The notes beneath the pieces were generated by a model that made no database searches, was not told the origin of the DNA, and saw only the letters and a list, made by a program, of their open reading frames with translations. The position numbers were made by a program, and so were the translations under genes. This document shows positions 50,306 to 57,380 of a stretch of 60,576 nt of DNA, piece after piece (positions within the stretch are counted from its first letter, which is position 1; every line of letters starts with the position of its first letter). The stretch comes from an uncultured Erysipelotrichaceae bacterium (GTDB lineage: Bacteria > Bacillota_I > Bacilli_A > Erysipelotrichales > Erysipelotrichaceae), in NCBI GenBank assembly GCA_902778375.1, contig CACYXJ010000004.1, positions 1 to 60,576 on the forward strand, read 5' to 3'.

Positions 50306-50752
50306 TTATCCAAGCTTTTCGATTAACGCTTCCTGCAGGACTCTGGAGAAGTTAATACCCGCAGCTTCTGCTTTATCATTCAGCCAAGCAGGTAGGGTAC
50401 AGTTCTTTTTTACAGATCTGTTATCTAGTTTTCTTTTGTACTCTTCTGTGTCGATATCCACAAAAACAGGGGAACCGGCAGACCAAACAAAATCTTTATC
50501 ATCTGCTTTATCTTTAGCAATCTGAATGGCATCTTCAACGGTTGATGGTTCAGGCAGTTCATGATCCAGGCTCCAAGTACCTAAGAGATCCCTTGCCATG
50601 AAGATTGCATCATACATAGATTTTCCTTCTGTATTGCGATCAATATCAGGAATATAAACCAGATAATCATCACCGTCTTTTGTAATTAATACAGGATAAA
50701 CGTTTTTCATATAATAATTCATAGATGAAACGCCCAAAAGATTCAGCATCAT
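50306..50752 (-). CDS. hicB: HicB-family antitoxin
   Basis: 148 residues. A HicB partial RNase-H-like fold is present (NVYPVLITKDGDDYLVYIPDI, YDAIFMARDLLG), with a C-terminal ribbon-helix-helix-like DNA-binding part (KKNCTLPAWLNDKAEAAGINFSRVLQEALIEKLG). It neutralises HicA and represses the pair. The ATG overlaps the hicA stop by 4 bp; an internal start at MNYYMKN (50722) is possible but lacks a ribosome site. Confidence 0.9.
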   Translation of the reverse strand: MMLNLLGVSSMNYYMKNVYPVLITKDGDDYLVYIPDIDRNTEGKSMYDAIFMARDLLGTWSLDHELPEPSTVEDAIQIAKDKADDKDFVWSAGSPVFVDIDTEEYKRKLDNRSVKKNCTLPAWLNDKAEAAGINFSRVLQEALIEKLG

Positions 50753-50922
50753 TTGATGCCGTTTCTCTTGAGGATTGCTTTGGCAAGGTGTTCGTTGACT
50801 TCTTTATGTCTGGGGACCGTTTCAATCACATCGCCTCTTTTGTATCTATCATGATTTGATCCGTGATCGTAGAATTCGAAGCCGGCTTTCAGAAGTTTCC
50901 TTACCAGTTCTTTCTGTTTCAT
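50749..50922 (-). CDS. hicA: HicA-family mRNA interferase toxin
   Basis: 57 residues. MKQKELVRKLLKAGFEF, then HGSNHDRYKR with the catalytic His of the dsRBD-like fold, and VPRHKEVNEHLAKAILK, are typical HicA. It cleaves mRNA when free of HicB. GGAGGGAGGG lies directly before the ATG. Order toxin-antitoxin with 4-bp overlap is standard for hicAB, here probably stabilising the element. Confidence 0.92.
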   Translation of the reverse strand: MKQKELVRKLLKAGFEFYDHGSNHDRYKRGDVIETVPRHKEVNEHLAKAILKRNGIK

Positions 50923-50942
50923 CCCTCCCTCCTTATAATTAT

Positions 50943-50970
50943 ATTATACGCCTTTAATACGCATTGTCAA
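50943..50970 (-). promoter_or_regulatory. Promoter of hicAB
   Basis: Minus strand -35 TTGACA (50970-50965), 16-base spacer, -10 TATAAT (50948-50943). Repeated GCGTAT/ATACGC words in and upstream of the promoter (about 50946-51012) are candidate HicB sites. Confidence 0.8.
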
Positions 50971-51107
50971 TACTGTTTGTGTATTTTATGCGTGTTTAGT
51001 GCGTATTTTTTATGGCAGGATAGTCATTTGCGATTTATACTGTCTTAATCCAATCGGGTGGGAAACCCAAATCTTTTGTGATACAGGAATTATATGGATT
51101 AATAACA

Positions 51108-51584
51108 TCATCCTTTCCGCATCAGATACCCCATGAACGCTTCATCACGCCGAAGCCGGCTCATTAGTTCTGACAGTACTATATATGGAATCCCAGTTAC
51201 GTGGGCTAACTCCATCTGACAGCTGGGAATCTTTTTCATTTTGGAAACCAATGCCAGGAATGCGAAAGTGTTTGCTTCCACTTCTTCCTCGTGGTCGTGA
51301 GTGCTGTGGTCGAATGCTCTTGATGTTGCGGAACGGCCACGCGTTTCAATATGGCCTAATTCGTGCCATAAAACAAAGTTTTCAAAAACTGGGTTTTCTC
51401 CGTCAGCAAAACTCAGGAAGATCCAAGTGTTTCCGTAAATGTCTGTAATGATCCGGGCATCACTGTTGGTGAAAGTGAACAGATCCGGACGATGTACTAT
51501 ATGAATCCCTCGATTATTGAGTAATTCGTATATGTCGGATGACTCCAGTTTTTTGATTTGCTCAATAATCTCGGTGGATTGCAT
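51108..51584 (-). CDS. ImmA/IrrE-family metallopeptidase
   Basis: 158 residues. Zinc motif His74-Glu75-xx-His78 in LWHELGHIE, and EEEVEANTFAFLALV supplies the third ligand region. ImmA-type proteases cleave the adjacent phage/ICE repressor after DNA damage to start excision. The gene abuts the repressor gene exactly (51584/51585), so the pair is a typical ImmR-ImmA module. Confidence 0.9.
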   Translation of the reverse strand: MQSTEIIEQIKKLESSDIYELLNNRGIHIVHRPDLFTFTNSDARIITDIYGNTWIFLSFADGENPVFENFVLWHELGHIETRGRSATSRAFDHSTHDHEEEVEANTFAFLALVSKMKKIPSCQMELAHVTGIPYIVLSELMSRLRRDEAFMGYLMRKG

Positions 51585-52022
51585 TTATTCATCCTTACTT
51601 GGGTAGTGCCGGGACATAACTTGGATCATGCCGGCAACCTCTGTTGCGAAATTAATGAGCTGTTCATCTGTCATGCGGTCTAGGTCATAGCCGCCAAAGT
51701 CAGCGACCATAGGAACTTCCAATATAAACTTGATGGCTTCCTGTGCAGTTTTGAATTCAGGCAGTGTAGGGCGAGGGGGAGTATCAGAATTGCGGTTGGA
51801 ATCCGGAATTCTCTGAGGATCAACGTCGTGACCCATTAACCAAGCTTCACTAACATCAAGGGCTTTTGCGATAATGTACAAATTGTTTTGAGTCGCTTTA
51901 TACTTTCCGCTTAAATATGCAGAAATAGTCCCACGGTCTATTCCTGTCATTTCGCTTAACCTGATTGGTTTTAAATTTTTTATCTCCAAAATATCTTGGA
52001 GCCTATCTTTGAACTCGGCCAT
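51585..52022 (-). CDS. Phage CI/ImmR-like repressor (HTH XRE)
   Basis: 145 residues. N-terminal XRE helix-turn-helix (about 3-60: IRLSEMTGIDRGTISAYLSGKYKATQ), then a linker and a C-terminal helical region (TAQEAIKFILEVP, LINFATEVAGMIQVM). It maintains lysogeny by binding the GTTnnnAAAACGCAAC sites upstream. The start at 52022 follows AGAGGG. The neighbouring ImmA-like protease is its probable inactivator. Confidence 0.9.
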   Translation of the reverse strand: MAEFKDRLQDILEIKNLKPIRLSEMTGIDRGTISAYLSGKYKATQNNLYIIAKALDVSEAWLMGHDVDPQRIPDSNRNSDTPPRPTLPEFKTAQEAIKFILEVPMVADFGGYDLDRMTDEQLINFATEVAGMIQVMSRHYPSKDE

Positions 52023-52044
52023 ATTTAATCCCTCTTGCATTAAT

Positions 52045-52073
52045 ATAATAAGTTAGATGTTAGGAAAACGCAA
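52045..52073 (-). promoter_or_regulatory. Repressor promoter
   Basis: Minus strand -35 TTGCGT (52073-52068) inside the operator at 52059-52074, 17-base spacer, -10 TATTAT (52050-52045). Confidence 0.7.
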
Positions 52074-52074
52074 C
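52059..52074. promoter_or_regulatory. Phage operator O1
   Basis: GTTAGGAAAACGCAAC; shares GTTnnnAAAACGCAAC with 52101-52116 and 52161-52176. An imperfect dyad with GTT / AAC ends. Confidence 0.65.
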
Positions 52075-52100
52075 GCAAAACGACGCAAAAATAGCAAAAT

Positions 52101-52116
52101 GTTTTAAAAACGCAAC
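52101..52116. promoter_or_regulatory. Phage operator O2
   Basis: GTTTTAAAAACGCAAC, between the two divergent promoters, 9 bp upstream of the rightward -35 box. Confidence 0.6.
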
Positions 52117-52125
52117 ATTTTTATA

Positions 52126-52154
52126 TTGACGGAGGTATGCGGCAGTGTTATATT
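52126..52154 (+). promoter_or_regulatory. Early rightward phage promoter
   Basis: -35 TTGACG (52126-52131), 17-base spacer, -10 TATATT (52149-52154). It starts the long early operon; operator O3 lies just downstream. Confidence 0.8.
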
Positions 52155-52160
52155 GTGGAT

Positions 52161-52176
52161 GTTGGGAAAACGCAAC
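52161..52176. promoter_or_regulatory. Phage operator O3
   Basis: GTTGGGAAAACGCAAC covers the rightward transcription start region. Confidence 0.65.
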
Positions 52177-52192
52177 AAGAAAGGAGCCGGGA

Positions 52193-52423
52193 ATGCAATA
52201 CAACTACCAGAAACTTAACGGGAGAATTGCAGAAGTAATCGGTACAAAAACTGATTTTGCTGATCGTATAGGAATGAATCGGGCAACATTAACCCAAAAG
52301 CTTATGAATCGTACATCTTTTACGCAGGATGAGATTGATAGGGCATGCGATGTGTTAATGATTCCACCTGAGGAAATTCCTATTTATTTTTTTACTCGCA
52401 ATGATGTGAAATCCCAACATTGA
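52193..52423 (+). CDS. DUF739/Cro-like phage regulator
   Basis: 76 residues. The pattern YNYQKLNGRIAEVIGTKTDFADRIGMNRATLTQKLMNRTSFTQDEIDRAC matches the DUF739 family of small XRE-like regulators that follow phage repressors. It is the first gene of the rightward operon, opposite the CI-like gene, and so is the probable Cro counterpart. AAAGGAG precedes the ATG. Confidence 0.82.
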   Translation: MQYNYQKLNGRIAEVIGTKTDFADRIGMNRATLTQKLMNRTSFTQDEIDRACDVLMIPPEEIPIYFFTRNDVKSQH

Positions 52424-52456
52424 CGTTAGGGGGGCTAATAGAAAGGAGGTACCCAA

Positions 52457-52726
52457 GTGGAAGAACTTCAGGAGTTAAAACTGTACAGAATGCCAGAAAT
52501 GGAAAAGCTGTTAGGCACGGATCGGCACACCATTGTAAAGCTGATCAATTCAGGACTTCTGAAAGCACGGAAGATGGGCCATGGCTGGCGGTCTTCCGGG
52601 CAGGAAATCAAAGAATTCTATGCCACAACTGCCGGGATGGATATATCGAATGAAAACAAAATCATTCTGGCTGGGCAACAAAAAAGCGGCAGGTCTACCA
52701 CACCTAACCGCAAAGCTAATGGGTGA
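52457..52726 (+). CDS. Helix-turn-helix (excisionase-like) protein
   Basis: 89 residues, GTG start after GAAAGGAGG. LYRMPEMEKLLGTDRHTIVKLINSGLLKARKMGHGWRSSGQEIKEF is a winged HTH_17/excisionase-type DNA-binding domain (about 8-55), with a basic tail. It may be the recombination directionality factor or an early regulator. It sits 33 bp after the Cro-like gene. Confidence 0.7.
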   Translation: MEELQELKLYRMPEMEKLLGTDRHTIVKLINSGLLKARKMGHGWRSSGQEIKEFYATTAGMDISNENKIILAGQQKSGRSTTPNRKANG

Positions 52727-52765
52727 TCTATAAGATCACCTCCAATTATAGCACAGGAGGAAAAA

Positions 52766-52894
52766 ATGAAATTCATAAAATTATCTGACACCTATACCAA
52801 AGAGGATGTCGAAGATCTGAACGTTCTGATGTTCATCACTTCCATGATCATGTTTGCAATGGCTGTCATTGCTCAGATCGGAGGACTGTTATGA
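52766..52894 (+). CDS. Small phage membrane protein
   Basis: 42 residues; an acidic first half (DTYTKEDVEDLN) and one hydrophobic helix (VLMFITSMIMFAMAVIAQIG). AGGAGG is 6 bases before the ATG, and the stop overlaps the next gene's ATG (ATGA). Function unknown. Confidence 0.6.
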   Translation: MKFIKLSDTYTKEDVEDLNVLMFITSMIMFAMAVIAQIGGLL

Positions 52895-53145
52895 GAAATC
52901 CTCAGATTGTTGCATGGATTGACAGCAATGAGTATGTCACCGTAAAACAGCACGTTCTTGTTGAACTGTTGGATGAAACCATGGTGTCCGGTCATTTTTG
53001 TGTAGATGGCGCGGCAAACGATGAGTCAGACATATATTTTGTCCCTGATCATCACGGGAACGACGAAAAGTCTCTTGATGCCAAAGTGGATATCGATGCA
53101 GTAGTGCGCTGGGCAGTATACCCATCAAGGGAGGACTTATGGTAA
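52891..53145 (+). CDS. Hypothetical phage protein
   Basis: 84 residues, acidic, no membrane segment: beta-rich pattern VTVKQHVLVELLDETMVSGHF with DIYFVPDHHG. It is coupled at both ends (4-bp overlap upstream, 7-bp downstream). No family recognised. Confidence 0.6.
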   Translation: MRNPQIVAWIDSNEYVTVKQHVLVELLDETMVSGHFCVDGAANDESDIYFVPDHHGNDEKSLDAKVDIDAVVRWAVYPSREDLW

Positions 53146-53468
53146 ACATCTTCTTTCTGGTATGCATTGCGCTTCTGGTTATTGCATGTTCATATCTCTA
53201 TGCTTCGTATCTTGCACTGGAGGAAAGCCTTCGGAAATGCATCAACCTCTTGCAGCGTTCGATCCGGATGTCAAGAGCAGCAATCGGTATTTCGGAAGAA
53301 GCATGGGACCGTGCAGATGCTGCCTGCTACAGCATCAATGACATTTGCAAATATTCGATAGAAATGAACAATAAGCTGTCCAGGGTCCATCTGGATGTGC
53401 TGAGAATGAAAACTGGAAAGTCACTTCTCGGAAGTGCGGAGGACACTTGTGGAAAAGAAGGCAAATAA
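53139..53468 (+). CDS. Hypothetical phage membrane-anchored protein
   Basis: 109 residues: N-terminal helix (about 3-23, IFFLVCIALLVIACSYLYA) followed by a long amphipathic, probably coiled-coil region. GGAGG precedes the ATG inside the previous gene. The 3' end overlaps the next gene by 20 bp. Function unknown. Confidence 0.6.
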   Translation: MVNIFFLVCIALLVIACSYLYASYLALEESLRKCINLLQRSIRMSRAAIGISEEAWDRADAACYSINDICKYSIEMNNKLSRVHLDVLRMKTGKSLLGSAEDTCGKEGK

Positions 53469-53622
53469 GCAGCAGATAGAACGCGAAGCAGCCATCAATA
53501 AACTGGCTGACAGATGTTTCAGTATGGCCGCAAAGCTTGGCCTGACATATGAAGAATTCCTTGTAGTGCAAAGGAAGAGCCGTGCCCTGGCAATCAAGGC
53601 AGCGAGGCTGGGAGGTAATTAA
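53449..53622 (+). CDS. Small hypothetical phage protein
   Basis: 57 residues from a GTG at 53449, chosen because GGAGG lies 7 bases upstream. Helical and basic (KKANKQQIEREAAINKLADRC ending AARLGGN). The stop TAA shares its last base with the next gene's ATG. Confidence 0.55.
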   Translation: MEKKANKQQIEREAAINKLADRCFSMAAKLGLTYEEFLVVQRKSRALAIKAARLGGN

Positions 53623-54689
53623 TGAAGATTAAAAGCTCAGTATTTCTGAGAGCACTGGAGACAAATTTTTACCAGATTTCCGGTGACATTATCAAGATCC
53701 ATTCATTCACTAAATCCGGATGCGGGATTATTCGAAAAATTAAAAATCAGTACGGTAAGCCGACCGATGGTGCGGAGTTCATTCTGAAAAAGAATGATGC
53801 TGATATTCTTGCCCGATTCAACGGCGATCTGACGCTGATAAAAGACGGAGAAACAATCAAATGCACATACCAGAAAAGCACATGCAAGATTCAGAACATT
53901 TCTGATATGGTGCAGCCGAAACTGCAGATGGCAGATCTGAAGCCTGTAGCGGTCGACATGAATTACTTCCGGAAGGCGGCTGGTCTGATCACCAAGGAAG
54001 GAGTCCAGATTACATCTGGCGGTATTGCTGTAACAGATGAGGCTCACAGCATGGTTTACAGGGCTATCGAGGAATATGAAGTACCGCAGCCGGTAAACAT
54101 TCCCGCTGAGTTCCTGAAGTACCTCGACAAAACCATGAGTTATGAACTGCGGACAAACGGAAAGATTGCAGTGCTGATGAATGCATCTGAAATCGTGTAT
54201 ACGACGGTCTATGAAAAACTTGCTCAGGATTTGTCGAACTTCTTCCCGGAAGCGCGAGGATACTTCGAACTGCTCGGTGATGAAGAACTGAAGACACACA
54301 TTCAATATGCAGCGATGTTTGGAACTCTGATCCGTTTGGCCATAGTCAAAAAAGACGGATTGAAGATGCTGCATGTCAGTTCTGAATGGCTGGGTGGAAG
54401 CGAAAGGAAATATGAGGCAGATCTTGCAGTGGTAACCAACATTGAAGAGTTCAGCGAATGTTACGACGCTAAAACCCTGCTGAAGTGCATAGGATGCTTC
54501 AATTTTGGCATAGAGAAGCCTCTGCAGATCGGCGTAAATGACACCCTGCTGAGGATCAATGCAGACAATGAACTGTTTGTGGCTGTCAGAACAAAGACAT
54601 TCGATGATGTCGAACTGAGATTAATTGGAGAAATGGAGGCGGACAGCAATGACGGAAGTACAGGAACAGATCCAGAATCAGGAGAATGA
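53622..54689 (+). CDS. Phage early protein, sliding-clamp-like
   Basis: 355 residues, soluble. MNYFRKAAGLITKEGVQITSGGIAVTDEAHSMVYR and VNIPAEFLKYLDK resemble the repeated 'gVxixxxxixAtDxxRl' pattern of DNA polymerase III beta clamps, and two more beta-rich segments follow (about 200-340). The length matches a three-domain clamp. A replication or DNA-bound scaffold role is inferred, not shown. It is the first of five tightly packed genes leading into the Ubl/E1/E2-like set; its end overlaps the next gene by 41 bp. Confidence 0.4.
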   Translation: MKIKSSVFLRALETNFYQISGDIIKIHSFTKSGCGIIRKIKNQYGKPTDGAEFILKKNDADILARFNGDLTLIKDGETIKCTYQKSTCKIQNISDMVQPKLQMADLKPVAVDMNYFRKAAGLITKEGVQITSGGIAVTDEAHSMVYRAIEEYEVPQPVNIPAEFLKYLDKTMSYELRTNGKIAVLMNASEIVYTTVYEKLAQDLSNFFPEARGYFELLGDEELKTHIQYAAMFGTLIRLAIVKKDGLKMLHVSSEWLGGSERKYEADLAVVTNIEEFSECYDAKTLLKCIGCFNFGIEKPLQIGVNDTLLRINADNELFVAVRTKTFDDVELRLIGEMEADSNDGSTGTDPESGE

Positions 54690-55032
54690 TTCTGGAGAAC
54701 AGCTGAATATGGACGATATCTTCGGAATGCTTTCAGATAGCACAGAAGATCTGAAGACAGACAAACCGGCACCACAGCCGAAGGCAAAGAAACAGGCTGA
54801 AAAAGCAGGGCAGGCTGAGAAAAAGTTCATGTTCCCGTTCCAGCTGTATGCCGGCAGCCGCCTGATGGATATCACCGGATATTTTGAAGACGGCAAGGAG
54901 TATTCAGGGAGTGACATCACAAAGATCATGCTTGCCCACGATGAATACTTCTTCACCTCAAAAATTGAATTCGATTACATGGCCGACACGAACACTGTTG
55001 TGGCCATGTCAGTCCAGCATAAGAAAGGCTGA
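54649..55032 (+). CDS. PRTRC-C/ubiquitin-like small protein ending in Gly
   Basis: 127 residues. A low-complexity acidic/Lys-Pro-Ala-rich N-terminal tail (1-58) precedes a compact C-terminal domain (59-127: MFPFQLYAGSRLMDITGYF, KIMLAHDEYFFTS, VVAMSVQHKKG). The small domain, exposed terminal KKG and location directly before a ThiF/E1 gene resemble PRTRC system protein C, a beta-grasp ubiquitin-like protein whose members, as I recall them, end in a comparable TKG tail. If so, Gly127 would be adenylated by the E1-like protein. The start at 54649 follows GGAGG. Assignment rests on context and tail, not on strong sequence identity. Confidence 0.5.
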   Translation: MTEVQEQIQNQENDSGEQLNMDDIFGMLSDSTEDLKTDKPAPQPKAKKQAEKAGQAEKKFMFPFQLYAGSRLMDITGYFEDGKEYSGSDITKIMLAHDEYFFTSKIEFDYMADTNTVVAMSVQHKKG

Positions 55033-55034
55033 TC

Positions 55035-55715
55035 ATGAAACCTTCATACACCTTCTATGTCGTTGGCTGCGGAGGGACCGGTTCTTTATTTGCCCGGGAT
55101 CTTCCGCAGCTCCTGATCGGGACAGAGCACCGTATGGTTCTGATCGATGGCGATGTAGTCGAGGAAAAGAATCTGAAGAGACAGTCGTTCCAGAAGCATG
55201 ACATAGGCACAAATAAAGCTATTGCATTGGCAAGGAAGATAAACACCTTCTACGACATTGAGTGCATGGCCATGGACATCTATCTGACCGCAGAAGAGCT
55301 ATCAGCACGCATCAGCAGCGATCTGTACACAATTCCGGTAATTGTCGGCTGTGTTGACAACGATAACACCAGGGCGCTTCTGGAGAAGACATTCACTGAG
55401 CAGGAATATTGTGTATACATCGATTCGGCAAACAGTGAGTACAGCGGAAATATATATACCGCTGTACGTCGCAGCAACCGGCAGTATGGAAAGCTCCGCA
55501 GCCAGATCTATCAGCTGGCCGCAGACAAGAATCCGACAGAAAAGAGTTGCCTGGAGCTGGCTGCAGATGGGAATGTGCAGTACTTTGTCACAAATGACAG
55601 GATGGCCATGTGCATTCTGGAACATTGTTTCAACCTGATTCATGAAAACGAACCGCTGATATTGGGGGTGACAGAAATTGATCGATTTAAGGAAATACAT
55701 TACACCGCAAACTGA
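55035..55715 (+). CDS. ThiF/E1-like adenylyltransferase (PRTRC-ThiF type)
   Basis: 226 residues. Rossmann loop VVGCGGTGSLFARDL (Gly11-Gly16), then LIDGDVVEEKNLKRQSF, with the Asp, Asn, Arg and Gln that bind ATP and the Ubl tail in E1/ThiF/MoeB enzymes, and GCVDNDNTRALLE. Cys172 in EKSCLELAADGNVQYFVTNDRMA corresponds to a conserved SC...L...Q..F.N motif of PRTRC ThiF proteins and is the candidate thioester cysteine. No zinc-binding CxxC pairs. It lies 2 bp after the Gly-tailed protein gene and is followed by an overlapping gene. Predicted role: ATP-dependent activation of that protein's C-terminus. Confidence 0.82.
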   Translation: MKPSYTFYVVGCGGTGSLFARDLPQLLIGTEHRMVLIDGDVVEEKNLKRQSFQKHDIGTNKAIALARKINTFYDIECMAMDIYLTAEELSARISSDLYTIPVIVGCVDNDNTRALLEKTFTEQEYCVYIDSANSEYSGNIYTAVRRSNRQYGKLRSQIYQLAADKNPTEKSCLELAADGNVQYFVTNDRMAMCILEHCFNLIHENEPLILGVTEIDRFKEIHYTAN

Positions 55716-56592
55716 TCTCATGCCGGAGTTCCAGAACCTGCTGCTATCGCTCTTCCAGAAGTCACCTGGGAATGTTCTTGGCTGGATGTCTGAGCTGACA
55801 TTCGAGGGAACAGAATTCCTTGACAATATTGCCGAGGAAGGAGGTTTCAGGAGTTTCTTTCCGAAAATCGACTTGTTTGACCTTCTCGGAGAAGACACTC
55901 TCAGATACAAGAATGTTTACGGCTGGGTAAACCCGGTGATCTATGCATTCATAGACTGCCTGTTTCCCACAACGGAGTGGGGAGTCAACTGTGACAGCGA
56001 CAGGTCGCTGGTGATTGCTGACTATATCTGCCATGTCGCTGAAGGCGAAGAGAAAGTCTCGGAATATGAACTGGAGGCATTCCAGAGCCTTCGCGACTGG
56101 ATGGCCAAAGAGTTCGGTCTGCTGCAGCATGAGGATCTGTCCGACTCTGTGATCAGGTGCGATGCTCCTGGCTCTGCAAAGGACGAAAGCGGGCATTATA
56201 TCAAATCAGAAGATCTGTTCTGGAGTGATGACACAAGCGGCGCATATTTCATTCTCTGGTTTAAAGACAGCTGCGATGAGGCAACGGTCCATCAACTGAG
56301 CGACTGTCTGTTCCCGGACATTCCCTTAATAAAAACAGCGTATGGCTGGGCTGTCACGAACGAAGTCCTTTATAACTACGATGACAGCACTTACATGGAA
56401 ACGGATCTCATCAATTCGGCTTCTGAACTGCTTGAGATGATCGAGGACATACCGGTTCTGAGACGGCCGGACACAAAAGTGAAGCGGGCCGTGAACTTGA
56501 TGAGCAAAGACAGAAATAACTACATGTATCAAGCAGATTTGATCATAGATCTGATGACAGCGAAACAGACAGAAAGGCAGGTGCTGCTATGA
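55678..56592 (+). CDS. Unknown protein inside the E1/E2-like cassette
   Basis: 304 residues from a TTG start with GGGGGTG upstream, overlapping the E1 gene by 38 bp; ATG 55720 is an alternative. It is acidic and Trp/Phe-rich, with NVYGWVNPVIYAFIDCLFPTTEW, SLVIADYICHVAEGEEKVSEYELEAFQSLRDWM and AYFILWFKDSCDEATVHQLSDCLF. No catalytic motif is evident. It occupies the place of the less-conserved PRTRC proteins (such as E/F) in known cassettes and may be a scaffold or substrate-recognition subunit (inference). It is coupled to the E2-like gene by an ATGA overlap. Confidence 0.6.
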   Translation: MIDLRKYITPQTDLMPEFQNLLLSLFQKSPGNVLGWMSELTFEGTEFLDNIAEEGGFRSFFPKIDLFDLLGEDTLRYKNVYGWVNPVIYAFIDCLFPTTEWGVNCDSDRSLVIADYICHVAEGEEKVSEYELEAFQSLRDWMAKEFGLLQHEDLSDSVIRCDAPGSAKDESGHYIKSEDLFWSDDTSGAYFILWFKDSCDEATVHQLSDCLFPDIPLIKTAYGWAVTNEVLYNYDDSTYMETDLINSASELLEMIEDIPVLRRPDTKVKRAVNLMSKDRNNYMYQADLIIDLMTAKQTERQVLL

Positions 56593-57206
56593 CTCAGCTG
56601 ATCTGCCGGATTGACACGAAATGTCCGGATGTAGAACTGCTGCAGGTCAAGGACAATTCCGAGGAAATATGGAAAAGTCTGTCCCTCTGGGAGTTCTATA
56701 AGATCCTGCAAAGGAAAGTACCGGACGAAATATCTCGCGGCAAGCCCAGAATGATCGACTCGACAGAAATAGCCGCATGCAATGGAAAAGCGGTATTCCG
56801 GATCCCGGAACACAAACGAATCGTCACATATGCCGGCAAGGCATACAGAATCAACTTCCCGAACGCAGTCTATGAAGTCAGTCACTCAGAGACAAGAGTG
56901 ATAAAAATCAAGGCCTGGACATACATTCGGTGGCAAGGCAGAGAAACGGTATTGTACCTGATGCCAATGCCAAATATGACAAGCTCAGAAAATATGTGTA
57001 TGGGCTCGGCGGACAGAAAGATCCGGAAAGGGCAACTGCATGAAGCACTCGACCGGATCCTCGATGCGGCATATACACACGATCATGTAGACAACGTGAA
57101 GGAACAGACATCAACGCATCGGTGGTTTGCATATCTGAAAAAGAACCATGTGAAAGCCACTGATCTGAAGAAACCGGTCTGCAAATTGTCAGACTTGGTC
57201 GAATAA
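56589..57206 (+). CDS. PRTRC-B/E2-like protein (Prok-E2_D type)
   Basis: 205 residues. The middle reads R-I-V-T-Y-AGKAYRINFPNAVYEV, then KIKAWTYIRWQGRETVLYLMPMPNMTSS, MCMGSADRK with Cys137, and AYTHDHVDN with His164. This order (R..vwf...., P.lvy.v, T.LY..P..N, vC.G, FTH) matches PRTRC system protein B, proposed from sequence analysis to have an E2 ubiquitin-conjugating-like fold. Cys137 would be the conjugating cysteine. With the ThiF/E1-like and Gly-tailed proteins it completes an activation-conjugation set. No JAB-type deconjugase is visible. Confidence 0.65.
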   Translation: MTQLICRIDTKCPDVELLQVKDNSEEIWKSLSLWEFYKILQRKVPDEISRGKPRMIDSTEIAACNGKAVFRIPEHKRIVTYAGKAYRINFPNAVYEVSHSETRVIKIKAWTYIRWQGRETVLYLMPMPNMTSSENMCMGSADRKIRKGQLHEALDRILDAAYTHDHVDNVKEQTSTHRWFAYLKKNHVKATDLKKPVCKLSDLVE

Positions 57207-57213
57207 CGGTGAG

Positions 57214-57297
57214 AACAGCCGTCGCCATTTCCCAAAAATAACTATGGAAAGAAAGGTTCTGGTCTAACCTGTCATTCTGGTGCAAGCGGCGGCTGTT
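57214..57297 (+). other. Structured intergenic stretch before the replication gene
   Basis: The 174-bp gap 57207-57380 has no gene. AACAGCCG (57214-57221) pairs with CGGCTGTT (57290-57297), and a small GCAGG/CCTGC hairpin lies at 57325-57341. It could be an RNA element, a replication origin piece or chance. Confidence 0.3.
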
Positions 57298-57380
57298 GTC
57301 ATATTCGGAAGGAAAACAGGAGATGCAGGCATAGTTCCTGCAAGGTTGGCAAACGACACCGAAACAGAAAAGGGAGACAA

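Noticed and set aside
55035..55715. A housekeeping ThiF/MoeB or tRNA-modifying TcdA protein
   Set aside because: No ThiS, MoaD or thiazole genes are near; the protein lacks zinc-binding CxxC pairs and sits inside an overlapping phage operon with PRTRC-like partners.
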